DNA from: Terriglobus saanensis SP1PR4
GTDB lineage: Bacteria; Acidobacteriota; Terriglobia; Terriglobales; Acidobacteriaceae
Length of the DNA stretch: 64,000 nucleotides
Direction of reading: 5' to 3'
Assembly: GCF_000179915.2 (NCBI RefSeq)
Contig: NC_014963.1
Coordinates: 3,596,001 to 3,660,000, forward strand
The notes beneath the pieces were generated by a model. That model had not been told where the DNA came from. It did no database searches and saw only the letters and a list, made by a program, of their open reading frames with translations. Position numbers and translations under genes: made by a program. How positions within the stretch are numbered: the stretch's first letter is position 1; every line of letters begins with the position of its first letter. Positions 34,176-43,245 of this stretch are shown here, piece after piece.

Positions 34176-34964
34176 TCAACGTGCAGCGTCCAACCGCCTG
34201 TGAATCAAAGAGGCCAAGGAAAGAAGATCTTCCGCGTCTTCTTTACTCATAGACCACAAGATGCGAGCCTCATGCGCGGTTGGGTTTCTGAACATGCCAA
34301 ACGTGCCTTTGATGAGATTGGCAAAGCCGGATTGCTCGCTTCGTTGGCTCTCTGTGATGCCATCATTGATGGCCAGTCGAGGGGCAGAGCCGCACAAGGT
34401 AGCATCCACGAGCTTCGCCCCGTCGTCGGTGAGGCCGGACTTTCCACGGAGCTTATCCGCAATGCTCTTAGTCGCCTCCAATACTGCGTGATAGTAGTTA
34501 TCCGCCACGAGCTCAGCATTGCAGAAACGCAGCACATCTGCGTGCACGCCTCGCCGTGTCAAATCAGCCCGCAATTCGTCGGCCCGGCATTGAGCTTCAG
34601 TCAGAGTCTCAGCTCGCGCGACAGCGATTACTTTGCCAGTTACATCTACGGCCAGTCCAGAAAACGCGATGGCGCGATTGAGATTCGTCCTTATGCGCTC
34701 AAAGCGCTCGGGCGCTTTGACATAACGTTCGGGTTTCATCGACTGCCGGATGAATTCGAGTATGGCGCGCCGATTTTGACTGAAATTCTGACGTTCGACG
34801 AACGCATTGTGCAAGCGTTTCCATTTGGTCATGTTTGGGCTAGGGTCCGCCATTTTGAGAGTTGCCAAGATGTGGCCGATCTCTGTGTTCGTCAGCCCCT
34901 CGGTGGTGTCGCCCAATGCTGACGCAATGGCCTCAAGTTCGCTTTGTGAGAAGGTATGTTCCAT
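34176..34964 (-). CDS. TIGR02391 (Ymh-type) HEPN-like protein
   Basis: 262 residues from ATG 34964. The C-terminal half carries DVLRFCNAELVADNYYHAVL, EATKSIADKLRGKSGLTDDG and FANLIKGTFGMFRNPTAHEA. The last holds R-N-P-T-A-H, the Rx4-6H-type motif of HEPN ribonucleases. The N-terminal part (SQSELEAIASALGDTTEGLT) is a helical domain common in this family. Such proteins are found in phage-resistance islands and restriction loci, and the motif suggests RNA cleavage. The gene is convergent with the TIR gene and divergent from the region at 34965-35635. Confidence 0.75.
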   Translation of the reverse strand: MEHTFSQSELEAIASALGDTTEGLTNTEIGHILATLKMADPSPNMTKWKRLHNAFVERQNFSQNRRAILEFIRQSMKPERYVKAPERFERIRTNLNRAIAFSGLAVDVTGKVIAVARAETLTEAQCRADELRADLTRRGVHADVLRFCNAELVADNYYHAVLEATKSIADKLRGKSGLTDDGAKLVDATLCGSAPRLAINDGITESQRSEQSGFANLIKGTFGMFRNPTAHEARILWSMSKEDAEDLLSLASLIHRRLDAAR

Positions 34965-35133
34965 GCTTCGATGCAAGCGTCTCCTTGGCGCACGGTTCTC
35001 TCGCTAATTGCAGGACAAAACGGTCCATGCATGCCGCGACTGCTGCGCAGTTTCGAGGTGCAGTAAAACAGCAAGAATAGCAGGCGGCCGAGTGGGATTC
35101 TATTGGTCTCGCCAAGCAGCGAACAGGAATCTT

Positions 35134-35197
35134 GGGTCGCGTTGCGACCGGAAGAGCCGCCCAGCGGTTGAAGACAGGCGAGGAGGAACTCATCCCT
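35134..35197 (+). repeat. Right copy of repeat flanking the first defence modules
   Basis: Begins GGGTCGCGTTGCG, followed by CCGC, CAGCGGTTGAAGACAGG and GAGGAGGAACTCATCCCT. It matches the copy at 30554-30644 block for block in the same orientation, with about 26 bases missing in the middle. About 4.5 kb of defence genes lie between the copies. Confidence 0.6.
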
Positions 35198-35272
35198 ACG
35201 GGTGGAACTTTGTTATTTGCCTAAGGAGAGCGGTTCGCGTGAAGATAGAAGCGGGACGGGCACGCACCGTCC

Positions 35273-35290
35273 TGGGGTTTCGAAACCCCA
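35273..35290. promoter_or_regulatory. Perfect 18-base palindrome
   Basis: TGGGGTTTCGAAACCCCA reads the same on both strands without a spacer. It lies 346 bases before the HEXXH protein gene. It could be a dimeric regulator's operator or a recombination site; no T-tract follows. Confidence 0.4.
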
Positions 35291-35635
35291 TAACACATAG
35301 GCACGCTGTTGGCGCGCTGAAGGATTCCCTACGACTTTTGCGGTCGGGGAGCTGTGGACGAATGTCCAGGCCCCTAAAGCTAAAGGTCCATGGAGCCGTG
35401 TGTTATCGGCTTTCGAACTCCCCGATCATGGGTTTATAGGGCGGTTTGCGGGGGCGTACCGCAGACGTTTCCGCCCCCCTGGGGGGAGGAGTATGCTGTT
35501 CCCGCTTGAAATTTCCCCTAAACGGTACTTGCTAATGTTCGCCGGGTGCGGGTTTCCTTTGCCTTCCGACAAGCGATGGAGGCGCGGACTTATCTGCCTG
35601 GAATTCTCCTGCGGGAAAGTGAGGGAGTGTCCACG

Positions 35636-36703
35636 ATGAGCACCATTCGCGAATTGACCTTCCGTCCGCTGGGTGAAGTCTGCCTTCCGCTGCCTGAGCG
35701 GTGCAGCCTCGATGTCTCCTGCTTTCAAGAACCCGAGGTACAGGAGGCACTCGCCATAGCGATCGAAGAGATGCTCTATCTCGTCGCATCAGCCGGAATT
35801 GAACTGCAGGCGTTGGACGGGGTGACGGTGGCGCCAGACTGCCGGGCAGCCGCATGCGCGTTACAAAACATGCCGGAAGGACAGATTCCGCTGGAGATGA
35901 ATCCGCAACCCGAGGCGATGGAAATGGCACGAACCGCCGCCGTGCGCCGGGAGGGCGATTTGCGTTTCCATATTGTGTTGCGACCCGGACTCGGCCTGAT
36001 GACTATCTCGCCGGAGCCGGAGATGCAGCGCGTGGCACGAGCATGCATCGCTCACGAAGCGGCACATGTGCAACACGAGAGTCATCTTTTTCGGATGTTT
36101 CCCGACAGCTACGGCAAGCCTCTGGAATGCGGAAATCGGTCGCGACAAACATTTTTGAAGGCGATGGATGTCTGGAGCGAATATGCCGCCAGCCGGTCCT
36201 CGGCGATCTTTCGCCCTGAGGCGGTCGAGGAATTTGAAGGCATTCTCTGCCGTGCAATAGAAGATAGCTTCGCCGCAGCGATGGACCAAATCAGCGCGCA
36301 CCGCGAGGGGCGCGGCGCAGCGGAGGTGTTTCGCGAGGTTCAGCAGATCTTCGGGGATGTCTTTATCTGTGCCGGCTACTTGCTCGGCCATGTCCACGGG
36401 CTGGAACTGAACCTAAAGGATCACGCACCACGTCTTCACGAGGCGTTTCAGAAGCGTCCGCCCGTCAAGGGCCTCATGATGCGGCTCGAACGCATCCTGC
36501 GTGAAATGTGGTTGCAGGAATTTGTGTGGGCATCGATCGAAGTCTTTGCACCTATCTACGACCTGATCTGCGACATGATGGCCCAGTGTGGCTTGGTCTT
36601 TGTCAGGCACGAAGAGGAATGGCGGGTGGTGATGTATGAAGAGCCCGAAGAAGGCCTGGAAGGATGGATCAAGCCGTCTAATTTAGGAGAAAACTGGTAT
36701 TAA
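35636..36703 (+). CDS. Uncharacterised protein with HEXXH motif
   Basis: 355 residues from ATG 35636, with GAGGGAG at 35621-35627. A putative zinc-protease motif CIAHEAAHVQHES lies at about residues 137-149 and a possible third ligand region about 40 residues on (MDVWSEYAASRSS). The remainder is helical and acidic, with QEFVWASIEVFAPIYDLI and a C-terminal EEPEEGLEGWIKPSN. No known family was recognised. It lies between the HEPN protein and the giant protein, convergent with the latter, in a defence island, so an anti-phage or regulatory protease is possible. No signal peptide. Confidence 0.55.
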   Translation: MSTIRELTFRPLGEVCLPLPERCSLDVSCFQEPEVQEALAIAIEEMLYLVASAGIELQALDGVTVAPDCRAAACALQNMPEGQIPLEMNPQPEAMEMARTAAVRREGDLRFHIVLRPGLGLMTISPEPEMQRVARACIAHEAAHVQHESHLFRMFPDSYGKPLECGNRSRQTFLKAMDVWSEYAASRSSAIFRPEAVEEFEGILCRAIEDSFAAAMDQISAHREGRGAAEVFREVQQIFGDVFICAGYLLGHVHGLELNLKDHAPRLHEAFQKRPPVKGLMMRLERILREMWLQEFVWASIEVFAPIYDLICDMMAQCGLVFVRHEEEWRVVMYEEPEEGLEGWIKPSNLGENWY

Positions 36704-36766
36704 TAGCGGCTCGGGCCAGTATTGCTGTGAAAATATCCCACTGCGCGGTTGTCCGCGGTACCGTTA

Positions 36767-39700
36767 CTAGTCTCGCGAAGAACTGGGCAACGCTAAGTCT
36801 GTGCCTAAATTGATCTCTGGATCCGTCTTGATGGATCGCAGATAAACCTGAAGCTTCCAAAGATGGCGAGAGTCGGCATTGGGCAGAGCCTCTATGAGGC
36901 GATCAGCCATACCTCTACACAGTTCTGCGCATCTTGGCGACGCCTGCACCAGCTCTAGCCAGAGCTCTCCGATCGAACGGAAGGGACTTTCACCAAGATC
37001 GGCTCCCCGATAAAGATAGAGAGCGGCAGAGAGCACCATGTCGTCCACTTTCATCGCACGAGCGAGGTCTGCGTCACGTTTCGAGTCCTCGATCACTTGA
37101 AGAAGTTCTCGTCTGACCTTTTCAACCACATCTTGCCCTAGCTCTCTGGCATGGGTCGCGGCAAACGCTAAGGCTAACGGAGCCACATTCGGATTGGTTG
37201 CGTACAGGGCTGCCAGGTCAACCGTCTGCAGGAGGATGCGGATATCCGTTCGAGCATCATCCGGGATGATGCCAGATTTGACTACTGATTGAAGATGTAC
37301 CCAGAGGAGCGGGTCTCCACCATTCAATAGGTTCTCCGCGATCTGCCTTGGAGTATCAGGGTGCCGCGCGGCCAGACAAAGAGAACGAGTGTCCTCATCA
37401 AGCCCTTCTAGCCATCCCATTGACTCAGAGAGAATCGATCCTATGGCGTCAGGCTCATGGGTGGCGTCGAAAAGCAGATCGATGAAGTTTCCCGATTGCG
37501 TTCCGATCGATGTCTTTAGGCTTTCCTGAACTTCTGATCGCAATCTCGCCCCGTTTTGTGTGGCGTAGTACACCAAGGCGGCGAGCAGTCGGGTTGGTTC
37601 AAGCCTCGAGGGATGCGATACATCTCTCCAGTATTCAGATTGATCTCCATAGAGTTCGGCGGGCAGTCGATTCCAACCCTTTCCGAAATTTGTCTGGATC
37701 CAATTCATATCAACTTTGCGGCCAACGAAGATCCGTTGCAGTTGGGATACATGTGACCAAATCATCAGGAGTCGGATTCGGCTGGATTGACCCGGAAACG
37801 ATGGGTGTTGCGAAAGTTCGCGTTCAACAATTGTCAGCATCTGAAGCATCGCGCCAAGCTCAGGACTACCGTTGACTGAGAGCAGTTTGCGAACTAGACG
37901 ATCTGCCCATCGTACGTAGGCTCGATTCTCCAAGCCGAAGTGATATAGCAGGCGAATGAAGTGGGCGAGAGATACAGGATTTCCGTGGGAGCGTTTCGCC
38001 AACCGTCTGAAGATCGAACGCCGCTCACTCTGCGGTTGCTCCTCAAGTCTTTCAAGGGCTGCAGCTTCGAGGTTCTTTGGAAGCATGATCAGGCGCTCCA
38101 ATGCCGACTGCAGAGTAAGACTCGCCAGCATTACCGAACCACCCTCAATACGTTCGGAAGTCGCGCTCGCATCTGCATCCTCGTCGAGACGAAGGTACCG
38201 AGTCAGGAGGCGCTCATCCTTTGGGATCAAGTCGTCTCCAGTGACAGAAGCATGGTTTCCTAACTTCCAGTCGAGGGCTTGATAGAAGTGGTTTGCACTC
38301 AGATTTCGGAGCGTCGCCACGTATTGCAGGATCTCTTCTCCGTCACCCTTGCGAATTTTTTGCTTCAACGTGTCAAACTCTGAGTCTGATAGATCAAAAG
38401 AGCTTCTGATGGCTGCCATCGCACCGCTCTGCTGCGCTTGCACCGAAGACAGGAGTTCTAGAGGAGCTTCGTCCCAGACGATCACCTCGCCTGTTGCAAG
38501 ATTTTCAACTGCTAGAACGGAAAAGCCATCTCTCACCTGAGTGAAAATCCTTGCTGCGTCTAGCCCAATTGCCTTCTTCGTCCGAACTACGTCACGAACG
38601 GCACGCCAGAACTGGTCCGATTTGAAGCGCAATTTCCCGACCGACACCATGCCGATCACTGACACCCCAAATCGATTCATCAGGCCGTTATCCATGATGA
38701 ATCGCGTGCCGATTTCTTCCGGGAGATCGTCGATCCAGGTATGGACGACAAGCGATAGCGCCGCGAGCACCTTCTTGGCCTTGGGTTCTTTCGGTCGCAT
38801 CGAGAGAAGCATTTGGGTCATTTGTTCCAAAGTGGCCTCTCTCAATTGTTCGTCTGCCTCAAACCTCGGATGCAGCACGCGGTAGTAGACCCATGACAGA
38901 TATTCACGTCTCGCCTCTCTCCCTTTATCGGAATAGTCGAATGTCCCGCATGCTGTCACCGTTAGCTCCGCAAGGGTGATCGCTTCAATTGAGAGATCTG
39001 CCTCGGGGCTCAGCTGAATTCCGGTGTTGGTACGACCGCGATCCATGAGTAAGAGATTGTCTGTGAGCCACGCGCATTGTTGTTCCCGTATCCGTTTCGA
39101 TCCATCGGTCTTCCAGATGTCGCGCATTGCGTCAGCGACCGCGGTCGCTGAATTCAAGAGGAATGGCCATTCGAGGCTTTGGTTTTCCATCGAGGGAGAT
39201 GTTCGCAACGCAGAAGCGTCGTGGAGAGCTCTTGCATGGTTCAATCGCACGACGCGAAGTTCATAGGATTCGGTGAATTCGTCAGTAGCAGATGAGGCTT
39301 GGTGTAGCCAGAAGACGAGTTCATCGGATCTGAGGGACAGGAAGCGGAGCCCCGATGCGCGATATTGATTCAGGTATCTGAAGAATGCTTCATCCTTCAA
39401 TGAGCCGGAGGAATGTAGGCCGGAGAGGATATCGACGGAATCGACAATCCTGACGCCGTCGTGATGGGCGGTCGCGTTCAGTGCTCGGTCATCGATCCAT
39501 AACAGATGGCTTTTATCCCCGCTGTAGCGAAGGAGATCAATGACGCACCGCCTGACGAGTGACCTCCGGTCGTCAGCCGATCCGTTCTGATCCTGCAAGG
39601 AATCATCCAGAACCGGAAGCAGTTGAAAGTCCTTGACCTCCAGGCCCTTGTTGATTCTCTCGATCAACTGCGCAAGAGAGGCTGCATCCTCTGCCGCTCG

Positions 39701-42700
39701 TTGATACCCCGCCAGTTCATTGCTCAGAAGGATTGCATCCTCCTCAGTAATCTGAACGCGGAATGTCTTACAAACCTCGGTCAAGACATTCGCTTCCGAG
39801 AACGACTCTAATAGCGTGAGACCGATGACCAGAGCCGCCCCGACTCCGAGTGTCACAGGTACGCCGCCGTCCTGAGGAGTGGTCCCAAGAGCAGTGATTA
39901 CCGCCGCCGCTCTCCCTGCGGGAAGCCTGCCGAGCCCGAGGAGGTTGTCGATCACTACCTTGGGCGAGATGACTGGTGTCGGCAACGGTCGTATCGTATC
40001 GGACTCAATTCCAAGGTCGGCTGGCGGATAGTCGATAACAATCCCTGATACCGGACCGACAGCGCAGACTGTGATCGTACGGTTGCCAATTGCATCCTGA
40101 ACACCGCGAAGCGCCGCGACGCGCACAGGCTGGTGACTGCCAACGGCTTCTCGCATCGAGGCAAGGGCCAGAACGCTTCCATGAGGAATGCGAATAGGAC
40201 GAAACGACTCGACTATAAGGGGCAGGATGCCTAGATGGTGTGCCAGCAGAAGAGACGTCAAGTCGGCACACAGTCTTCCAGGGGACGGGGTGACCGACTC
40301 TCGTCTCGAACGCCAACCATGTCTGGCGTATGTAGGGTGCTGACTTGAGAGGTCGGATCGGTTGTCTTCCAGGCGTCGCCCATACCAGGTTGAAAGCTGG
40401 TTTCCAAAAGCATCGACTGCGACATAGAGGCAGGCTGACGCTAATCGGTACTGTTGGTAGGTCCTATTCGCAATCTGATTTCGCGATTCAGCGTGAGCGA
40501 GGAGCTGCTGAAAGTCGACCCGCCGAAATCCTCGTTCTTCCGGAAGAGTTGTCATGCGTTGCATGAATTCTCCGAGCTCGGAATCTAGGCCGAGGTTAAA
40601 TCCGATATTGACGACGACTCCTAGAAGGTCGTCGCTCACACCTGACTTCACGGCACGCTTCCAGAGCGAAGTCCCAACCATTGGGCTAACGGTCGCTAGT
40701 CTTGCGCTCAGCCTGAGGGTGTCTTCATTCGATAGATCTGGGAATCGTTCATGCCTGGATGCAAGCTGTGTAAGCGCGGTGAAGTCGCCCGACTCCAGAT
40801 AGAGATTGGCGAGGTTGAGATAGTTGATGCGATTGCCGTCGACAGAGAGGGCATCTTCGGCCGAGCGAATCGCTGAAATTACTTCCCCCGAGCGCTCTTG
40901 AGCCCCAATCTTCATCTGGATGAACGACACGGGAAGTCGTGATGACGGAAAGCGTGATCGGTTCTCCTCTATGGCCTTAGCACACTTCGAATATTGACCG
41001 TTCTGGAACAAGACGGTGCAACAAATTCGCAGGGCTTCCGTCGTCTCCATGGCCGCTAGCAATGTGTCCGTTAGAGGCAGAGCCTCCGACCATCTTCCTA
41101 GCTCAGCGTACGTGGCACACAATTCGAATGTTGCATCCGTCTCGCCTTTCGCATGTTCGGTTTCGAGATGCCTCAGGAGCGGCTCTGCATCCCCGGTTGT
41201 GCGCAAGTGGGCCCGGAGTGAAGTTTTTGTGAACAGGTTATCCAGAGTGAAATCCTCTTGGACTTCAACTTCCGCATTCATTGCTGCGACTTGATCGTGC
41301 CAGAACCTCCAGAGGCTTTCGTGCCCGATTTGAGTGAATTGATCTCTCTTCTCTTCAAGCAATGCTTTAGCAGCTGGAAGGTCGCGCTCTTCGATGAGGC
41401 AAATGAGGAGAACGATCGTTGCTTCTCCTCCGCCATCTTGGGCATGCGCATTCTGCTCCAATATCGATCTGGCCCGTGTGGTATCGACATCTAGCCTTCT
41501 TGATTTGGCCCACACGACGCAGGGGGCATTGGCTGGGTCTTGGCTTAGAATCTCCTCGCAGCGCTGATTTGCATCATCGCGTCGGGCGGGATCGGAAGCG
41601 ATGCAAGCGAGCTCCCATGTCCTGAGGAGGCGAGCGTAGGCGAGACTGGTGTTCGGTTCATCTTGAAGCGTCCGGAAAGTAACTGCGGACTTGGCGAGAC
41701 GCGCGCGGCTCTCGTCATCTGTCTTGATATGACCCCAGTCGGACGGTTCTGGCCAAGGAGGCAGTTCCGCCAGAGGGCGTTGGGGAGAAAGGCATCTGTA
41801 GTAGTCGACGATTGCTGCCGCATGCCGATTGACAGTCCAGGAAGGTGAGATCTCGATCGCCTTCTCAATCTCGTCAGAGGCGGAGCCGCGTTCCCCCTTG
41901 AGCAAGTAGGCCAACGCGCGGAGTCTGTGGGTGTCACTTGTTTCAGCGAGCCCGACCAGTTTTGCGAGCGTCTCATCTACTTCGCCCAGTTCTAGTGAAA
42001 GTGCTGCGTAGAGCGAGATATTCTCAACGTCCAAAGAGGCTTGAAGTAGAAGCTGAGCTTCTTTGCGGCGGTTTTCGGCACGCAGCACCAATGCCTCAAG
42101 GCGAGGTGTGAGATCTGGATTGTGAGATCTAGCTTCGTCCAGAAGCCTTCTTGCCTGTACAACTTCGCCGTCTTCAAGGGCGATCTGGGCCTCTGTGCGG
42201 CAGACGGATGCCTTGGCTAAACCAGCCAACAAATCCCACGCTTGCGGCTGCCTGTACCGTTCGACAGCCTCTTGCGCTTCCCGCCGATTTCCAGCCCGCC
42301 AACTCTCTCTTGCGACTTCTAGGTCTCGCTCGACCGCGTCAGCGTAATGCGTCGAGATTCTATCGAACTGCGCTACAAACACCTGCGTGAAATGGGATGA
42401 AACGGGTGGCTGGAATGGCAGGCTGCCGCCGCAAAGAATGGTCGGCCAGTCGTGGCCAAGATAGTCACTAACAATGCCTCGATGAGACCTGAGTTTCCCC
42501 GTAATGGTCGTATCTGACCAAAGCTCAAATGAAATCCCTAAGTTCCGAAGCCTTTTCCTTTGACGTAGAAATTCGGCCTGTACTTTCGTATTTCTGGCAT
42601 CGCAGGACACGAAGAGGATGAAGGTATCGACCCCTTCTTTCTTCCAATACGTTTTGTGTTTCAGGAATTCCTTGATTGCGCCAGAGACTTGTCCATCCGT

Positions 42701-43018
42701 TAGCGTCTGGTAGCGTTTGCACTGGCCAACCGTAAGGCCGGATGAAGCCAGACGTTCAGCAAGGATGTCGATACCTTTCTGAGCCTGCCCGGAGACGCCG
42801 TACTCTTGTACATTGCGGTACTGAGGGTCCGCTTGCAGAATCTCTTTGCAGAGACTCTGAAATATCAATGGTTGTAACTCCGAATAACGGGGTTGTTCAC
42901 CAGTCGCGGTTTGCCGTGGCACATCCATACAATCTATTGTGGCAGTTGCTTTAGGTTTTCTTACGCATCGAACGCGATCCGTCGGGCTAGTGGAAAATCT
43001 GGTTTCTGATCCATCCAA
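36767..43018 (-). CDS. 2083-residue protein: Mrr-like nuclease head, TPR-rich middle, possible PIN-like segment
   Basis: One uninterrupted 6.25-kb frame. ATG 43018 is given; ATG 42928 (residue 31) is equally possible, and neither has a clear ribosome site. Residues of about 45-190 hold a PD-(D/E)XK domain: SGQAQKGIDILAERL with D84, then VGQCKRYQTL with the Q-x-K pair. This is the pattern of Mrr-type endonucleases. Residues of about 210-900 are helical TPR-like repeats (ARRLLDEARSHNPDLTPRLE, ILEQNAHAQDGGGEATIVLL). Near residues 1165-1200, LLWIDDRALNATAHHDG and VRIVDSVDILSGL look PIN-like. The rest is helical. No Walker A NTPase motif is seen. It lies downstream of the CBASS nucleotidyltransferase by 227 bases, same strand. 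A nuclease-sensor defence role is inferred. Confidence 0.75.
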   Translation of the reverse strand: MDGSETRFSTSPTDRVRCVRKPKATATIDCMDVPRQTATGEQPRYSELQPLIFQSLCKEILQADPQYRNVQEYGVSGQAQKGIDILAERLASSGLTVGQCKRYQTLTDGQVSGAIKEFLKHKTYWKKEGVDTFILFVSCDARNTKVQAEFLRQRKRLRNLGISFELWSDTTITGKLRSHRGIVSDYLGHDWPTILCGGSLPFQPPVSSHFTQVFVAQFDRISTHYADAVERDLEVARESWRAGNRREAQEAVERYRQPQAWDLLAGLAKASVCRTEAQIALEDGEVVQARRLLDEARSHNPDLTPRLEALVLRAENRRKEAQLLLQASLDVENISLYAALSLELGEVDETLAKLVGLAETSDTHRLRALAYLLKGERGSASDEIEKAIEISPSWTVNRHAAAIVDYYRCLSPQRPLAELPPWPEPSDWGHIKTDDESRARLAKSAVTFRTLQDEPNTSLAYARLLRTWELACIASDPARRDDANQRCEEILSQDPANAPCVVWAKSRRLDVDTTRARSILEQNAHAQDGGGEATIVLLICLIEERDLPAAKALLEEKRDQFTQIGHESLWRFWHDQVAAMNAEVEVQEDFTLDNLFTKTSLRAHLRTTGDAEPLLRHLETEHAKGETDATFELCATYAELGRWSEALPLTDTLLAAMETTEALRICCTVLFQNGQYSKCAKAIEENRSRFPSSRLPVSFIQMKIGAQERSGEVISAIRSAEDALSVDGNRINYLNLANLYLESGDFTALTQLASRHERFPDLSNEDTLRLSARLATVSPMVGTSLWKRAVKSGVSDDLLGVVVNIGFNLGLDSELGEFMQRMTTLPEERGFRRVDFQQLLAHAESRNQIANRTYQQYRLASACLYVAVDAFGNQLSTWYGRRLEDNRSDLSSQHPTYARHGWRSRRESVTPSPGRLCADLTSLLLAHHLGILPLIVESFRPIRIPHGSVLALASMREAVGSHQPVRVAALRGVQDAIGNRTITVCAVGPVSGIVIDYPPADLGIESDTIRPLPTPVISPKVVIDNLLGLGRLPAGRAAAVITALGTTPQDGGVPVTLGVGAALVIGLTLLESFSEANVLTEVCKTFRVQITEEDAILLSNELAGYQRAAEDAASLAQLIERINKGLEVKDFQLLPVLDDSLQDQNGSADDRRSLVRRCVIDLLRYSGDKSHLLWIDDRALNATAHHDGVRIVDSVDILSGLHSSGSLKDEAFFRYLNQYRASGLRFLSLRSDELVFWLHQASSATDEFTESYELRVVRLNHARALHDASALRTSPSMENQSLEWPFLLNSATAVADAMRDIWKTDGSKRIREQQCAWLTDNLLLMDRGRTNTGIQLSPEADLSIEAITLAELTVTACGTFDYSDKGREARREYLSWVYYRVLHPRFEADEQLREATLEQMTQMLLSMRPKEPKAKKVLAALSLVVHTWIDDLPEEIGTRFIMDNGLMNRFGVSVIGMVSVGKLRFKSDQFWRAVRDVVRTKKAIGLDAARIFTQVRDGFSVLAVENLATGEVIVWDEAPLELLSSVQAQQSGAMAAIRSSFDLSDSEFDTLKQKIRKGDGEEILQYVATLRNLSANHFYQALDWKLGNHASVTGDDLIPKDERLLTRYLRLDEDADASATSERIEGGSVMLASLTLQSALERLIMLPKNLEAAALERLEEQPQSERRSIFRRLAKRSHGNPVSLAHFIRLLYHFGLENRAYVRWADRLVRKLLSVNGSPELGAMLQMLTIVERELSQHPSFPGQSSRIRLLMIWSHVSQLQRIFVGRKVDMNWIQTNFGKGWNRLPAELYGDQSEYWRDVSHPSRLEPTRLLAALVYYATQNGARLRSEVQESLKTSIGTQSGNFIDLLFDATHEPDAIGSILSESMGWLEGLDEDTRSLCLAARHPDTPRQIAENLLNGGDPLLWVHLQSVVKSGIIPDDARTDIRILLQTVDLAALYATNPNVAPLALAFAATHARELGQDVVEKVRRELLQVIEDSKRDADLARAMKVDDMVLSAALYLYRGADLGESPFRSIGELWLELVQASPRCAELCRGMADRLIEALPNADSRHLWKLQVYLRSIKTDPEINLGTDLALPSSSRD

Positions 43019-43245
43019 ATGCCACTTTCGATTACCTCAATCCGTCTGACGAGACAGCGTGAGATAACCCTTGAACGTTGCCGACAGCAAACGAGGGATC
43101 CTCGTCAGATTTCCTAGCCCGTTTGCGTCCATCCTCGGACCACGGGCAGCTGCTGGCCCAGCCAACCTTTTAATGATGTTGCGTCGTAATGCGGGAACCG
43201 ATAGGGGCCGATTCGACACATCTGCGGATCCGAACGATCAAATCG

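Larger units (their letters stand above)
34965..35635. other. 670-base non-coding stretch with palindromes and the right flanking repeat
   Basis: No supported gene. It contains the right flanking repeat (35134-35197), an 18-base perfect palindrome (35273-35290) and a GC-rich structured part near 35440-35490 (GCGGT ... ACCGC around GGGGGC, then CCCCCC-T-GGGGGG). The sequence shifts from low to high G-tract content here, suggesting a join between modules. Confidence 0.5.
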
